Source: Candidatus Neomicrothrix sp. UBA672
GTDB lineage: Bacteria; Actinomycetota; Acidimicrobiia; Acidimicrobiales; MedAcidi-G1
Direction: 5' to 3'
DNA length: 29,776 nt
Assembly (NCBI GenBank): GCA_002299135.1
Contig: DBNM01000177.1
Coordinates: 3,338 to 33,113 of the forward strand
Shown piece after piece: positions 22,900-29,776 of the stretch. Position 1 is the stretch's first letter. Every line of letters starts with the position of its first letter. The notes under the pieces were generated by a model. The model did no database searches, had not been told where the DNA came from, and was given only the letters and a program-made list of their open reading frames with translations. Position numbers and translations under genes: made by a program.

Positions 22900-22921
22900 A
22901 AAATGATAACGTTATCATTTT
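22900..22921. promoter_or_regulatory. Perfect 22-bp palindrome, LacI-type operator candidate
   Basis: AAAATGATAAC (22900-22910) is followed directly by its exact reverse complement (22911-22921). The core TGATAACGTTATCA, with a central CG, resembles operators of LacI-family repressors. It straddles the stop of the BKACE gene and lies just before the carnitine dehydrogenase start. On the minus strand it is also followed by a short T run, so a weak hairpin role is possible, but the stem is nearly all A/U. Confidence 0.55.
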
Positions 22922-23796
22922 AGGTTCAGTGTTTCTCGAGCTTCGTTTGGTGATTGGATTGAAGCTCCCATTAGTTCGATTATATTTACAGCTTTTTTAA
23001 CCAAATCGGCGTTTGTAGCCAGCACACCTTTTTCGAGGTACAAATTGTCTTCAAGTCCGACTCTTACATGACCTCCAAGTATCACTGATTGTGCGACCAT
23101 TGGCATTTGCATAGCTCCTAAACCAAAAGAAGTAAATTCTGCTCCTTCTGGTAGCCGATTGACCATTGCATGAAGGATTCCAATATCCATGGGTGTCCCA
23201 TATGGGATGGAGAGACACAGTTGGATCCAGAAAGGGGGATCAAGTAGACCTTCAGCGATCATTGTTTCAGCAAACCAAAGATTTCCGGTATCAAAAATTT
23301 CTAGTTCAGGACGTACACCCAGACTCCTAACTTTTTGGGTCATTTCTCTAAGCATTTCTGGAGTTGAAATATAGACCTCATTAGTGTCACCAAAGTTGAG
23401 TGAGCCGCAGTCCAGTGAACAAATCTCAGGGCGTATTCTTTCTACATGCTGTAGTCTTTCTTGCGCTCCCACAAGATCTGTTCCTTCTCCAAAATCCATT
23501 GGGTCGTTGTCAGGACCTATAACCAAATCTCCACCCATACCGGCGGTTAAATTTATGATTACTTGATTATCTTTTTCCCTTATTCTGTTAACTACCTCTT
23601 CGTAGTAGTCCGGATTTCTTGACCCTTTTCCAGTTTCTGGATCCCTGACATGGCAATGGACAATTGTGGCACCTGCTTTTGCGGCTTCAATCGCAGAATC
23701 TGCGATTTGTTCAGGAGTCACCGGCACGTGTTCACTCTTGTTGGTTGTGTCACCCGCACCAGTTATTGCACACGTGATTATTACATTTCTATTCAT
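22915..23796 (-). CDS. BKACE-family 3-dehydrocarnitine cleavage enzyme (3-keto-5-aminohexanoate cleavage family)
   Basis: Zinc-dependent beta-keto acid cleavage enzyme of 293 residues (DUF849). The family transfers the acyl part of a beta-keto acid to CoA. For 3-dehydrocarnitine plus acetyl-CoA this yields betainyl-CoA and acetoacetate. Visible hallmarks are IITCAITGAGDT at the N-terminus, the zinc-site histidines in VHCHVRDPETGKGSRNP, INLTAGMGGD, ELEIFDTGN, and FGLGAMQMPM with GGHVRVGLEDNLYL near the C-terminus. The GAGDT/TAGMGGD wording and the neighbouring carnitine dehydrogenase favour dehydrocarnitine over the lysine-fermentation substrate. It is the first gene of the minus-strand operon, with GAGGGGG as ribosome binding site. 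Confidence 0.9.
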   Translation of the reverse strand: MNRNVIITCAITGAGDTTNKSEHVPVTPEQIADSAIEAAKAGATIVHCHVRDPETGKGSRNPDYYEEVVNRIREKDNQVIINLTAGMGGDLVIGPDNDPMDFGEGTDLVGAQERLQHVERIRPEICSLDCGSLNFGDTNEVYISTPEMLREMTQKVRSLGVRPELEIFDTGNLWFAETMIAEGLLDPPFWIQLCLSIPYGTPMDIGILHAMVNRLPEGAEFTSFGLGAMQMPMVAQSVILGGHVRVGLEDNLYLEKGVLATNADLVKKAVNIIELMGASIQSPNEARETLNLK

Positions 23797-23886
23797 TTTC
23801 CCCCTCTGCTTTAATACTCTTAGGCTAAAAACGGAATATGAGCAATTTGCTAGAGAATAGCTTCGAAACGCTGGTATTTGTTTGTT

Positions 23887-23943
23887 AAAGACATATAAAA
23901 AAGTAATTTTATGTGTCTTTTGACAATAGTGTTTATTTAAACA
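23887..23943. promoter_or_regulatory. Divergent control region of the fdhD and carnitine/formate operons with two inverted repeats
   Basis: The 171-base gap 23797-23967 between divergent starts contains two symmetric elements. The first has 14-base arms AAAGACATATAAAA (23887-23900) and TTTTATGTGTCTTT (23907-23920), with one mismatch and a 6-base spacer. The second is TGTTTA-TT-TAAACA (23930-23943). A TTGACA lies between them at 23920-23925, reading toward fdhD, but no well-spaced -10 is obvious. The layout suits a regulator controlling both directions. Confidence 0.5.
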
Positions 23944-23967
23944 TTGCTATCTATTTGGAGGAAAATC

Positions 23968-24753
23968 GTGACCGCTCGTGGTAGAACAGTCAAAGTTTTT
24001 ACCGAAAAAATAGAATCTGGAAAGAGTCAGCGGGTTCCAGATGAAGTGATCGTTGAAGAGCCGATCTCTATTCGACTTGATGGAGAACTCATAGGTACCA
24101 CTATGCGGACTCCGGGAAATGATTTTGAACTTGCAGCAGGGTTTTGTCTTACTGAAGGACTACTTCATGAAGCAAAGATTAAATCGATTCGATATTGCGG
24201 GCAGTCAACTGCGTTAGAAGCGGAATTTAATGACGTAACCGTAGATACAGATGGTCTTGCTCCGAAGCCAGTTTCAAGACTTGGACCGGCTTCGTCGTCA
24301 TGTGGAATTTGTGGAGTCGAAGCTATTGAAAATCTTTTGAAGTCTTTAGAGCCTTTAGTTTCAGAAGCTTTTGATATAGATACTCTTACTTCTGTCGCGG
24401 ATAACATCCAAAAAGAACAAGATCTTTTTGGCGCGACTGGCGCTGTTCATGCCGCAATGGCTTTTGACCGATCTGGTAGAAGCATTGTTATTCGTGAGGA
24501 TATAGGTCGACATAATGCCGTTGACAAGATCGTAGGACACCTTTATTTGGAGGATTCCCTACCAGCAAACGACTTGGGTCTTTGGGTGAGTGGTAGAGCT
24601 TCTTTTGAGATGGTTCAGAAAGCTTGGGCTGGAGGTTTCGCTTGTTTGATTGCTGTTAGTGGACCGTCAGCACTTGCGGTGGACACCGCAAAGGCAGCAG
24701 GATTGCAACTAGGTGGTTTCGCTCGTGAGAACCGGATCAATCTTTATTCTTAG
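23968..24753 (+). CDS. fdhD: Formate dehydrogenase sulphurtransferase FdhD
   Basis: Transfers sulphur from a cysteine desulphurase to the Mo-bisMGD cofactor, which is needed to activate formate dehydrogenase. The 261-residue protein has DEVIVEEPISIRLDGE, TPGNDFELAAGFCLTEG, the sulphur-carrying pair Cys112-x2-Cys115 (SSCGICG), GATGAVHAA, REDIGRHNAVDKIVG, and a C-terminal ISGPSALAVD-like GTP/cofactor segment. The start is GTG 23968, with GGAGG at 23957-23961 correctly spaced. It is divergent from the BKACE-carnitine-formate dehydrogenase operon and must serve the enzyme encoded there. A start at 23944 would place the ribosome site inside the gene. Confidence 0.95.
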   Translation: MTARGRTVKVFTEKIESGKSQRVPDEVIVEEPISIRLDGELIGTTMRTPGNDFELAAGFCLTEGLLHEAKIKSIRYCGQSTALEAEFNDVTVDTDGLAPKPVSRLGPASSSCGICGVEAIENLLKSLEPLVSEAFDIDTLTSVADNIQKEQDLFGATGAVHAAMAFDRSGRSIVIREDIGRHNAVDKIVGHLYLEDSLPANDLGLWVSGRASFEMVQKAWAGGFACLIAVSGPSALAVDTAKAAGLQLGGFARENRINLYS

Positions 24754-24787
24754 AGTTAGATACGACTAGCTTCCGTAGACTCAAAGA

Positions 24788-25471
24788 ATGGATTTATCAT
24801 TGAAACCATCAGAAGGACTAGGAGTACTGCATCTTTTCTGCAAGTATCAAAGTTCAGTAGATTCAGAAGAAGTTAAAAAAACGGTTTCAGAAGCTCTTGA
24901 CAAAGGTCTACAAGTTGTTGTTGCCATGATCCTGGGTCATAAAGCAGATCTGGCATTGATGGTCTTAGGTGAAGATCTTTGGGATCTACGTGATTTCCAA
25001 AGCTCAGTAGACTCTGCTGGCCTAAAAGTCGTAGATAGCTATTTTTCATTAACAGAAATCTCTGAGTATGCAGCAGGCGTTCCAGAAGAAATGAAACAAG
25101 CCCGTCTTTACCCAAAGCTTCCCCCTGAAAACAAAACAGCTTGGTGTTTCTATCCGATGTCTAAACGACGTGATCCTGAGGCTAATTGGTACACGCTTCC
25201 TTATGAACAGCGGTCAGCTCAAATGCACGAGCATGGACGTTCAGGTAGAAATTTTGCTGGCCGTGTTCTGCAGGTAGTGACCGGATCCACTGGGGTTGAT
25301 GACTACGAGTGGGGGGTGACATTATTTGCAGAAAACCCAGATGACCTCAAAGAAGTCGTGTACACGATGCGATTCGATGAAGCCTCAGCTGTTTACGCAG
25401 ATTTTGGCCCCTTTTACACGGGGATGGTTTCTGACATTGACGACGCTTTGGATCATTTGGCGAATGGGTGA
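24788..25471 (+). CDS. hemQ: HemQ, coproheme decarboxylase (chlorite dismutase family)
   Basis: Last step of the coproporphyrin-dependent haem pathway of Gram-positive bacteria: oxidative decarboxylation of coproheme to haem b. The 227-residue ferredoxin-like double domain has WCFYPMSKRR, NWYTLPYEQR with the expected radical-forming Tyr135, MHEHGRSGRNFAGRV, GSTGVDDYEWGVTLF, and MRFDEASAVYADFGPFYTG. True chlorite dismutases have a distal Arg in a different context, and the Tyr pattern favours HemQ. I did not assign the proximal haem ligand. No other haem-pathway gene is in the window. It starts 34 bases after fdhD and overlaps the next gene by 8 bases. Confidence 0.9.
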   Translation: MDLSLKPSEGLGVLHLFCKYQSSVDSEEVKKTVSEALDKGLQVVVAMILGHKADLALMVLGEDLWDLRDFQSSVDSAGLKVVDSYFSLTEISEYAAGVPEEMKQARLYPKLPPENKTAWCFYPMSKRRDPEANWYTLPYEQRSAQMHEHGRSGRNFAGRVLQVVTGSTGVDDYEWGVTLFAENPDDLKEVVYTMRFDEASAVYADFGPFYTGMVSDIDDALDHLANG

Positions 25472-25832
25472 AGACCACATTACTGAATGCGATTTTGACG
25501 AAATAGCACTTAACCCCGTCTCAGTTGTAGCGTTTGTCCCTGATTTAATGGACCAATCAAAATTACGTTTGGCGATGCCAGACATTTGTTTCGTCAAAGA
25601 AGTCTCTGAACTTATTGATATAGAAGTTGACCTTGCAGTGGTCGACTTGTCTAAATCAGAAGTTTTAGAGGTTTTACATAAAATCGATTCTAAAATTTTA
25701 GGCTTTGCTTCTCATGTTGATAAAGAAATTATTGCTACAGCTGAAAAAGCCGGTTGCGAAAAAGTTTTACCAAGATCGAAGTTTTTTCACGATTTCCAGT
25801 CTCTTGTTAACGGCGTATTAAAACTCAACTAA
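25464..25832 (+). CDS. Small receiver-like (flavodoxin-fold) protein of unknown function
   Basis: A 122-residue protein translationally coupled to hemQ (8-base overlap, ATG 25464). Alternating hydrophobic strands and helices (VSVVAFVPD, DLAVVDLS, ILGFASHVDKEII, CEKVLPRSKFF) suggest a CheY-like or B12-binding-like alpha/beta fold. The Asp in DLAVVDLS sits where the phospho-acceptor of a receiver would be. The usual acidic pair after strand 1 is not convincing and the late Lys is uncertain, so it may be a pseudo-receiver. There is no output domain and no histidine kinase nearby. The overlap with hemQ hints at a link to haem synthesis or to the following amt, but that is speculation. Confidence 0.6.
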   Translation: MGEDHITECDFDEIALNPVSVVAFVPDLMDQSKLRLAMPDICFVKEVSELIDIEVDLAVVDLSKSEVLEVLHKIDSKILGFASHVDKEIIATAEKAGCEKVLPRSKFFHDFQSLVNGVLKLN

Positions 25833-25847
25833 CAGCGTATTAAAACA
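25810..25847 (+). repeat. Two 16-base direct repeats with 22-base period upstream of amt
   Basis: AACGGCGTATTAAAAC (25810-25825) and AACAGCGTATTAAAAC (25832-25847) differ at one base. They are spaced 22 bases start to start, two turns of the DNA helix. They span the end of the receiver-like gene and lie 80-118 bases before the amt start. A regulator binding to one DNA face, perhaps nitrogen control, is possible; it does not fit the GlnR box spacing exactly. Confidence 0.4.
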
Positions 25848-25927
25848 CTTTTTCTTGCGATTTGGCTGAGAAGTTCAAAGTATTCTTTTTGCAACTTTGT
25901 GTTTTTTGTTTAAAAAGGAGGTCGCAA

Positions 25928-27142
25928 ATGGATTCCGGAGATTACGCATGGATGCTGATATCAACCGCCCTAGTCGTTTTCATGATCCCTGGTTTAGCAC
26001 TTTTTTATGGAGGTATGACAAGGAGTAAAAACGTTCTGAACATGTTCATGATGAACATGTACTGTGTAGGTATAGTCCCTATCGTCTGGGTGCTTCTTGG
26101 TTACTCAATAGGAAATAGTCCTGATGGGAGTGGCTTCTTTGGAGGAGAGTGGATAGGTAATTTCGATTCCATTGGTTTGAAGGGGCTCAATGGAGATGCA
26201 GAAAGTCTCATTTTTGTTGCTTTTCTAATGACATTCGCTGCAATAACACCAGCTTTGATATCTGGAGCAGTAGCTGACCGTTTGAAGTTCTCAGCTTGGG
26301 TGGTTTTCGTACCGATTTGGTTGCTACTCGTATACTGCCCTGCGACTTATTGGGTTTACAGCGGTTGGCATGATGGCAACGGAGCACTTGATTTCGCTGG
26401 AGGTACAGCTATTCATTTAAATTCTGGAGTAGCGGCTTTAGCCTTCGTATTGGTTTTAGGAAAGAGAAGAGGTTGGCCTAAAGAAGTATCTCCTCCACAC
26501 AACATGCCAATGGTTTTAATTGGAACAGCAATTCTTTGGTTCGGATGGTTCGGATTCAATGCAGGTTCTGCAGGAGCTGCAAATGGCCAAGCTGTTCAAG
26601 CTCTTGTAAATACGTTTGTTGCTGCATCATCGGGATTGATCGGCTGGCTTATAGTAGAAAAATTAAAAGGTGGACATGCTACTTCTTTAGGTATGGCTTC
26701 AGGAATCGTGGCCGGACTTGTGGCTATTACACCAGCTGCGGGATTCGTCGGCGGATTGGCGAGTATAGTATTTGGTCTTGTCGCAGGGGCAGTCTGTTAT
26801 TTCGCCATCTCGTTGAAAAACCGCTTTGGCTACGATGACAGTCTCGATGTAGTTGGTATACATGGCGTAGGGGGACTAACAGGAGGACTCTTGCTCGGAC
26901 TTTTCGCTGATTCGAGTGCAATTTCCGGAGGGGATTTTGATGACGGACTGTTCTTTGGTGGAGGCATAGAGCTGCTCCTTGACCAGATGGTGGCAATGTT
27001 GTCAGTGATCGGTTTATCTTTTATTGCCACTTTGGTAATAGTAAAAATCATTGATGCCACAATTGGGCTTAGAGTTGAAAGTGAGATTGAGCAAACTGGT
27101 TTGGATCGAGCTTTACATGCAGAATCGGCTTATAACGATTAG
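25928..27142 (+). CDS. amt: Ammonium transporter (Amt family)
   Basis: Integral membrane channel of 404 residues with about eleven membrane helices, importing ammonium. The pore residues are visible: Asp155 in GALDFAGGTAIH, and the twin pore histidines His163 (AIHLNSG) and His312 (VVGIHGVGG). The N-terminal GLALFYGGMTRSKNVLNM segment is the family signature. ATG 25928 has an AAGGAGG site (25915-25921) seven bases before; a further upstream start at 25862 would put this site inside the gene. It is followed after 12 bases by glnD. In most bacteria a PII gene (glnK) accompanies amt; none is here. Confidence 0.95.
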   Translation: MDSGDYAWMLISTALVVFMIPGLALFYGGMTRSKNVLNMFMMNMYCVGIVPIVWVLLGYSIGNSPDGSGFFGGEWIGNFDSIGLKGLNGDAESLIFVAFLMTFAAITPALISGAVADRLKFSAWVVFVPIWLLLVYCPATYWVYSGWHDGNGALDFAGGTAIHLNSGVAALAFVLVLGKRRGWPKEVSPPHNMPMVLIGTAILWFGWFGFNAGSAGAANGQAVQALVNTFVAASSGLIGWLIVEKLKGGHATSLGMASGIVAGLVAITPAAGFVGGLASIVFGLVAGAVCYFAISLKNRFGYDDSLDVVGIHGVGGLTGGLLLGLFADSSAISGGDFDDGLFFGGGIELLLDQMVAMLSVIGLSFIATLVIVKIIDATIGLRVESEIEQTGLDRALHAESAYND

Positions 27143-27154
27143 AACTTTCAGTAA

Positions 27155-29452
27155 ATGAAAGGTCTCTTTATTGATGACCTGCTTTTGGAAGGTTCCACTA
27201 CAGGCTCAGTTTTTTGCGCAGAACTAACAAAACGGGTCGATCAATTCATAGAAGAGATTTTTGAAGCGGCGGGTTCTCCACCTGAGATAGCTGTTTGTGC
27301 GATAGGAGGGTATGGAAGAAAAGAACTATGCCCAGGCAGCGATATTGATGTCTTATTAATACATGATCAATCAGTTGACGTTTTACCCATAGCCGAGAAA
27401 ATCTGGTACCCATTGTGGGATGCAGGATTAAAACTTGGACATCAAGTAGGCACACAAGAAGAGATTCTTAGTCTCGCGGAATCAAGCCTTGAAACAGCAA
27501 CGAGTTTACTTTCATCGCGATCTATCGCTGGAGACAATGAGATTGTTGATTTATTAGCTGAAAAAGCTCAAGAGCAATGGATTGAAAGATTCCGTAAATA
27601 TTTGAAAGAGCTTGGATCAACAGTCGAAGACCGTTACAAGCAGTACGGCGAAGTTGCTTTCCTTTTGGAACCTGAATTGAAGCAAGGAAGGGGAGGATTA
27701 AGAGACGCGCATATTTTGCAATGGATGGAGATTGCAGAACCAATTTTGATTACCTCTGAATCAACAGTCCTTCTCGATGCCGTGGAAACGCTCTTATCAG
27801 TGCGTGTGGAACTACACAGAGTAACTGGAAAACGATCAGATCGACTTTTGTTAGAGCTTCAGGACGAGGTAGCTGAACAATTGAAATATAAAAATGCTGA
27901 CGAATTGATGGGTGCTGTTGCAAATGCAGCAAGAGTAATCACATGGACAGGAGACGGTGCGGCAAGACGCATTGAACGGATTAGACAGTCAAGACCTATA
28001 AGGAAATCTCTAAGTAAGTTACGCAACAGAGGGATTGCCCCAGATCTTGATTTAGATACCGGTCGATTAGGACTGACACAAAAAGCTGATATGACGGATC
28101 CATTTTTGCCTTTACGAGCGGCTGTTACTGCAACAAAATGTGGCGCCTATTTGGAGAGAGTCTCTTTGGAAAAGCTGGCAGAAAGCAAAACAGAAATTCC
28201 GCAGACTTGGCCCGAAGAAGCAAGAGAGTTATTAATTGAACTTTTAATGTCCGGTCCTGATGCAGTTCCAATAATTGAAGATTTAGACCAGTACGGATTA
28301 TTCGCACACCTTATTCCAGAGTGGGAATCTTGCCGTTCAAAACCCCAGCGAAACGCCTATCACCGATTTACAGTTGACCGTCACCTATTAGAAACAGTTT
28401 CAATAGCGGCGGGATTAACAGAAACTGTATCTAAGCCGGACCTTTTAGTCCTAGGCGCTCTGCTCCATGACATCGGTAAAGGTTACCCAGGCGACCATAC
28501 GGAAGTAGGAATGGAGTTAGTTGAGAATATTGCTAAAAGAATGGGCTATGAAAATAATGATGTTGAATTGTTGGTTGGCATGATTGAACATCATCTTCTT
28601 TTGCCAGATGTAGCCACAAGGCGCGATCTTGATGACGATGGGACAATTAAATCTGTTGCAAGTGCGGTAAAAACTCTTTCTCTTCTTTCTCTTTTAGATG
28701 CACTCACCGAAGCTGATTCTATTGCTACAGGATCCTCCGCTTGGAGCACTTGGAAAGCTGGTCTTGTCAGGGAATTAGTAACGCGTGTACAGCATGTCTT
28801 ATCTGGTGGCGACATTGATGATGTTGTTGAAGTTGGTTTCCCTAGTCAAAAACAACTTGACGTAATGCTCACTGGAGAGGAAGTTTTCTCGGGTGACCAA
28901 TTTGAATTAACTGTAATAATCAATGATAGGCCTGGTGTATTTTCAAAAATTGCAGGTGTCCTGGCACTCAACGGGCATGACGTAATAGGCGCGGACGCAT
29001 TTTCAGAAGATGGGAGAGCTCTATCGGTTTTCTCAGTTGCTGAAAAATCTTATGATCTTCCGAAATGGGAAGAGATTTCCCAACAGGTGCAACTTGCATT
29101 AGATGGCCGACTGGATCTAGCAGTTCGGCTTGGTGAACGTTCGCGGATTTATACTTCGGCTTCTACTAGTGCAAAACCCTTCGAACCGAAAGTTGAAGTA
29201 GATAACTTGACTTCTGACTTTGCGACAGTTCTAGAGGTGAGTTGCCCTGATGGTGTTGGGGTTCTTTATCGTATTACAAGAGCTTTCGCTGAACTTGATC
29301 TGAACATTGTTAGGGCTCGAGTACAAACTCTTGGTTCAGATGTTGTTGACGCATTTTATGTACTTGATGCGAAGGGGAGAAAAATCCAAGACCTCGATCA
29401 TCTGGAAGAAATTGAATTGGCAGTTTTGCGCTGGTTAACGACTGATTTATAA
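27155..29452 (+). CDS. glnD: PII uridylyl/adenylyltransferase GlnD
   Basis: Bifunctional nitrogen sensor that nucleotidylates and de-nucleotidylates PII. The 765 residues include an N-terminal nucleotidyltransferase domain with GGYGRKELCPGSDID (Asp63, Asp65 metal ligands). The GlnD-specific LKQGRGGLRDAHILQWM follows near residue 174. The HD hydrolase domain carries LLHDIGKGYPGDHT (His438-Asp439) and IEHH. Two C-terminal ACT domains begin about 588 (FELTVIINDRPGVFSKI) and 690 (VLEVSCPDGVGVLYRI). In actinobacteria the enzyme usually adenylylates PII. The protein is shorter than the roughly 890-residue E. coli enzyme but normal for actinobacteria. It starts 12 bases after amt, so the two are probably co-transcribed. 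Confidence 0.94.
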   Translation: MKGLFIDDLLLEGSTTGSVFCAELTKRVDQFIEEIFEAAGSPPEIAVCAIGGYGRKELCPGSDIDVLLIHDQSVDVLPIAEKIWYPLWDAGLKLGHQVGTQEEILSLAESSLETATSLLSSRSIAGDNEIVDLLAEKAQEQWIERFRKYLKELGSTVEDRYKQYGEVAFLLEPELKQGRGGLRDAHILQWMEIAEPILITSESTVLLDAVETLLSVRVELHRVTGKRSDRLLLELQDEVAEQLKYKNADELMGAVANAARVITWTGDGAARRIERIRQSRPIRKSLSKLRNRGIAPDLDLDTGRLGLTQKADMTDPFLPLRAAVTATKCGAYLERVSLEKLAESKTEIPQTWPEEARELLIELLMSGPDAVPIIEDLDQYGLFAHLIPEWESCRSKPQRNAYHRFTVDRHLLETVSIAAGLTETVSKPDLLVLGALLHDIGKGYPGDHTEVGMELVENIAKRMGYENNDVELLVGMIEHHLLLPDVATRRDLDDDGTIKSVASAVKTLSLLSLLDALTEADSIATGSSAWSTWKAGLVRELVTRVQHVLSGGDIDDVVEVGFPSQKQLDVMLTGEEVFSGDQFELTVIINDRPGVFSKIAGVLALNGHDVIGADAFSEDGRALSVFSVAEKSYDLPKWEEISQQVQLALDGRLDLAVRLGERSRIYTSASTSAKPFEPKVEVDNLTSDFATVLEVSCPDGVGVLYRITRAFAELDLNIVRARVQTLGSDVVDAFYVLDAKGRKIQDLDHLEEIELAVLRWLTTDL

Positions 29453-29574
29453 ATTTTTATGTGGCTAATTATCCTTATTGCCATACCTTGGTTGCATGTA
29501 TGAAAGACCTTCAGAAGTAGCGACCAAACAGGATTTATTGAGATGGACGATCCTTAAGGGAAAGGGACACCTGG

Positions 29575-29776
29575 GTGAGTGAAGAAGAGAACCGTTTCGA
29601 AGAAGCGGCGATTGAGGCAGAATTCGAGACCGGATACCGCGAAGAAACTCGGGAAGAAGCTCGCCGTGGTGCTGTCACCCGTCTCTTCCGCATCGCTTTA
29701 GGATCGTTGATAACAGTTCTTGGCGTCATTTTGGTGCCGCTACCTGGGCCCGGTCTGTTGGTTGTCGCTATCGGTC
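29575..29776 (+). CDS. PGPGW-family transmembrane protein, N-terminal part (cut by window end)
   Basis: An open frame from GTG 29575 to the window edge, 67 codons, so the 3' end is missing. The first 35 residues are strongly charged (Glu/Arg rich, EEARRGAVTR). They are followed by a hydrophobic helix, IALGSLITVLGVILVPLPGPGLLVVAIG, containing the PLPGPG motif of the PGPGW family of small actinobacterial membrane proteins of unknown function. AAGGGA lies 8 bases before the GTG. The stretch looks more GC-rich than its neighbours. The 122-base gap after glnD shows no clear terminator. Confidence 0.7.
   Translation, partial: MSEEENRFEEAAIEAEFETGYREETREEARRGAVTRLFRIALGSLITVLGVILVPLPGPGLLVVAIG

Noticed and set aside
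22900..22921. 22-bp palindrome as an intrinsic terminator
   Set aside because: The stem is almost entirely A/U and the symmetry leaves no natural loop; an operator is more plausible.
25810..25847. Direct repeats as a CRISPR fragment
   Set aside because: Only two copies with a 6-base spacer, no cas genes, and one copy inside a coding sequence.

Overview
The window looks like chromosomal DNA from a low-to-moderate GC actinobacterium, plausibly an uncultured marine member of the Acidimicrobiia (inference). The gene set supports this: the order panC-coaX-lysS-clpC and the ispD-ispF-rlmB group echo the arrangement known from Mycobacterium. There is also an LppM-like lipoprotein, a LytR_C protein, an F420/PPOX-type flavin protein, a HemQ-type chlorite-dismutase homologue, and many GTG/TTG starts. 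No insertion sequences, phage genes or CRISPR arrays are visible. Almost every base lies in or next to a gene, and most neighbours overlap or are separated by only a few bases.

Layout. Bases 1-4504 hold the tail of an unrecognised gene, panC, coaX (type III pantothenate kinase), lysS and a convergent polyprenyl diphosphate synthase. Bases 4628-9411 hold clpC, an unusual lipoprotein-TM-HAD-like fusion and a dienelactone-hydrolase-family protein. A Crp/Fnr regulator (9408-10079, minus) precedes the MEP-pathway genes ispD and ispF and the methyltransferase rlmB. A tRNA-Thr(UGU) follows on the minus strand. Next come a LytR_C membrane protein, a glycerate kinase, groEL with a CIRCE-like operator, and a PPOX-fold protein.

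The most interesting part is the minus-strand block 16165-23796 with the divergent fdhD at 23968. In transcription order it encodes a BKACE-family 3-dehydrocarnitine cleavage enzyme, L-carnitine dehydrogenase, a gamma-butyrobetaine-hydroxylase-like Fe(II)/2-oxoglutarate dioxygenase, the catalytic subunit of a formate dehydrogenase, a NuoE-NuoF fusion, and a separate iron-sulphur subunit. The catalytic gene is interrupted by an in-frame UGA at 20467-20469. That UGA sits exactly at the active-site selenocysteine position and is followed by a SECIS-like hairpin. The natural reading is a route gamma-butyrobetaine -> carnitine -> 3-dehydrocarnitine -> betainyl-CoA (glycine betaine) + acetoacetate. 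It is co-arranged with an NAD-linked selenocysteine formate dehydrogenase that could oxidise formate released by later demethylation. The formate dehydrogenase alpha chain is split at a domain boundary, and its N-terminal Fe-S half has moved to the end of the operon. Two inverted repeats in the fdhD/BKACE intergenic region and a perfect 22-bp palindrome inside the operon are candidate regulator sites.

The right end carries hemQ, a small receiver-like protein overlapping it, amt and glnD (directly adjacent, with no PII gene between them), and the start of a PGPGW-family membrane protein cut by the window edge.
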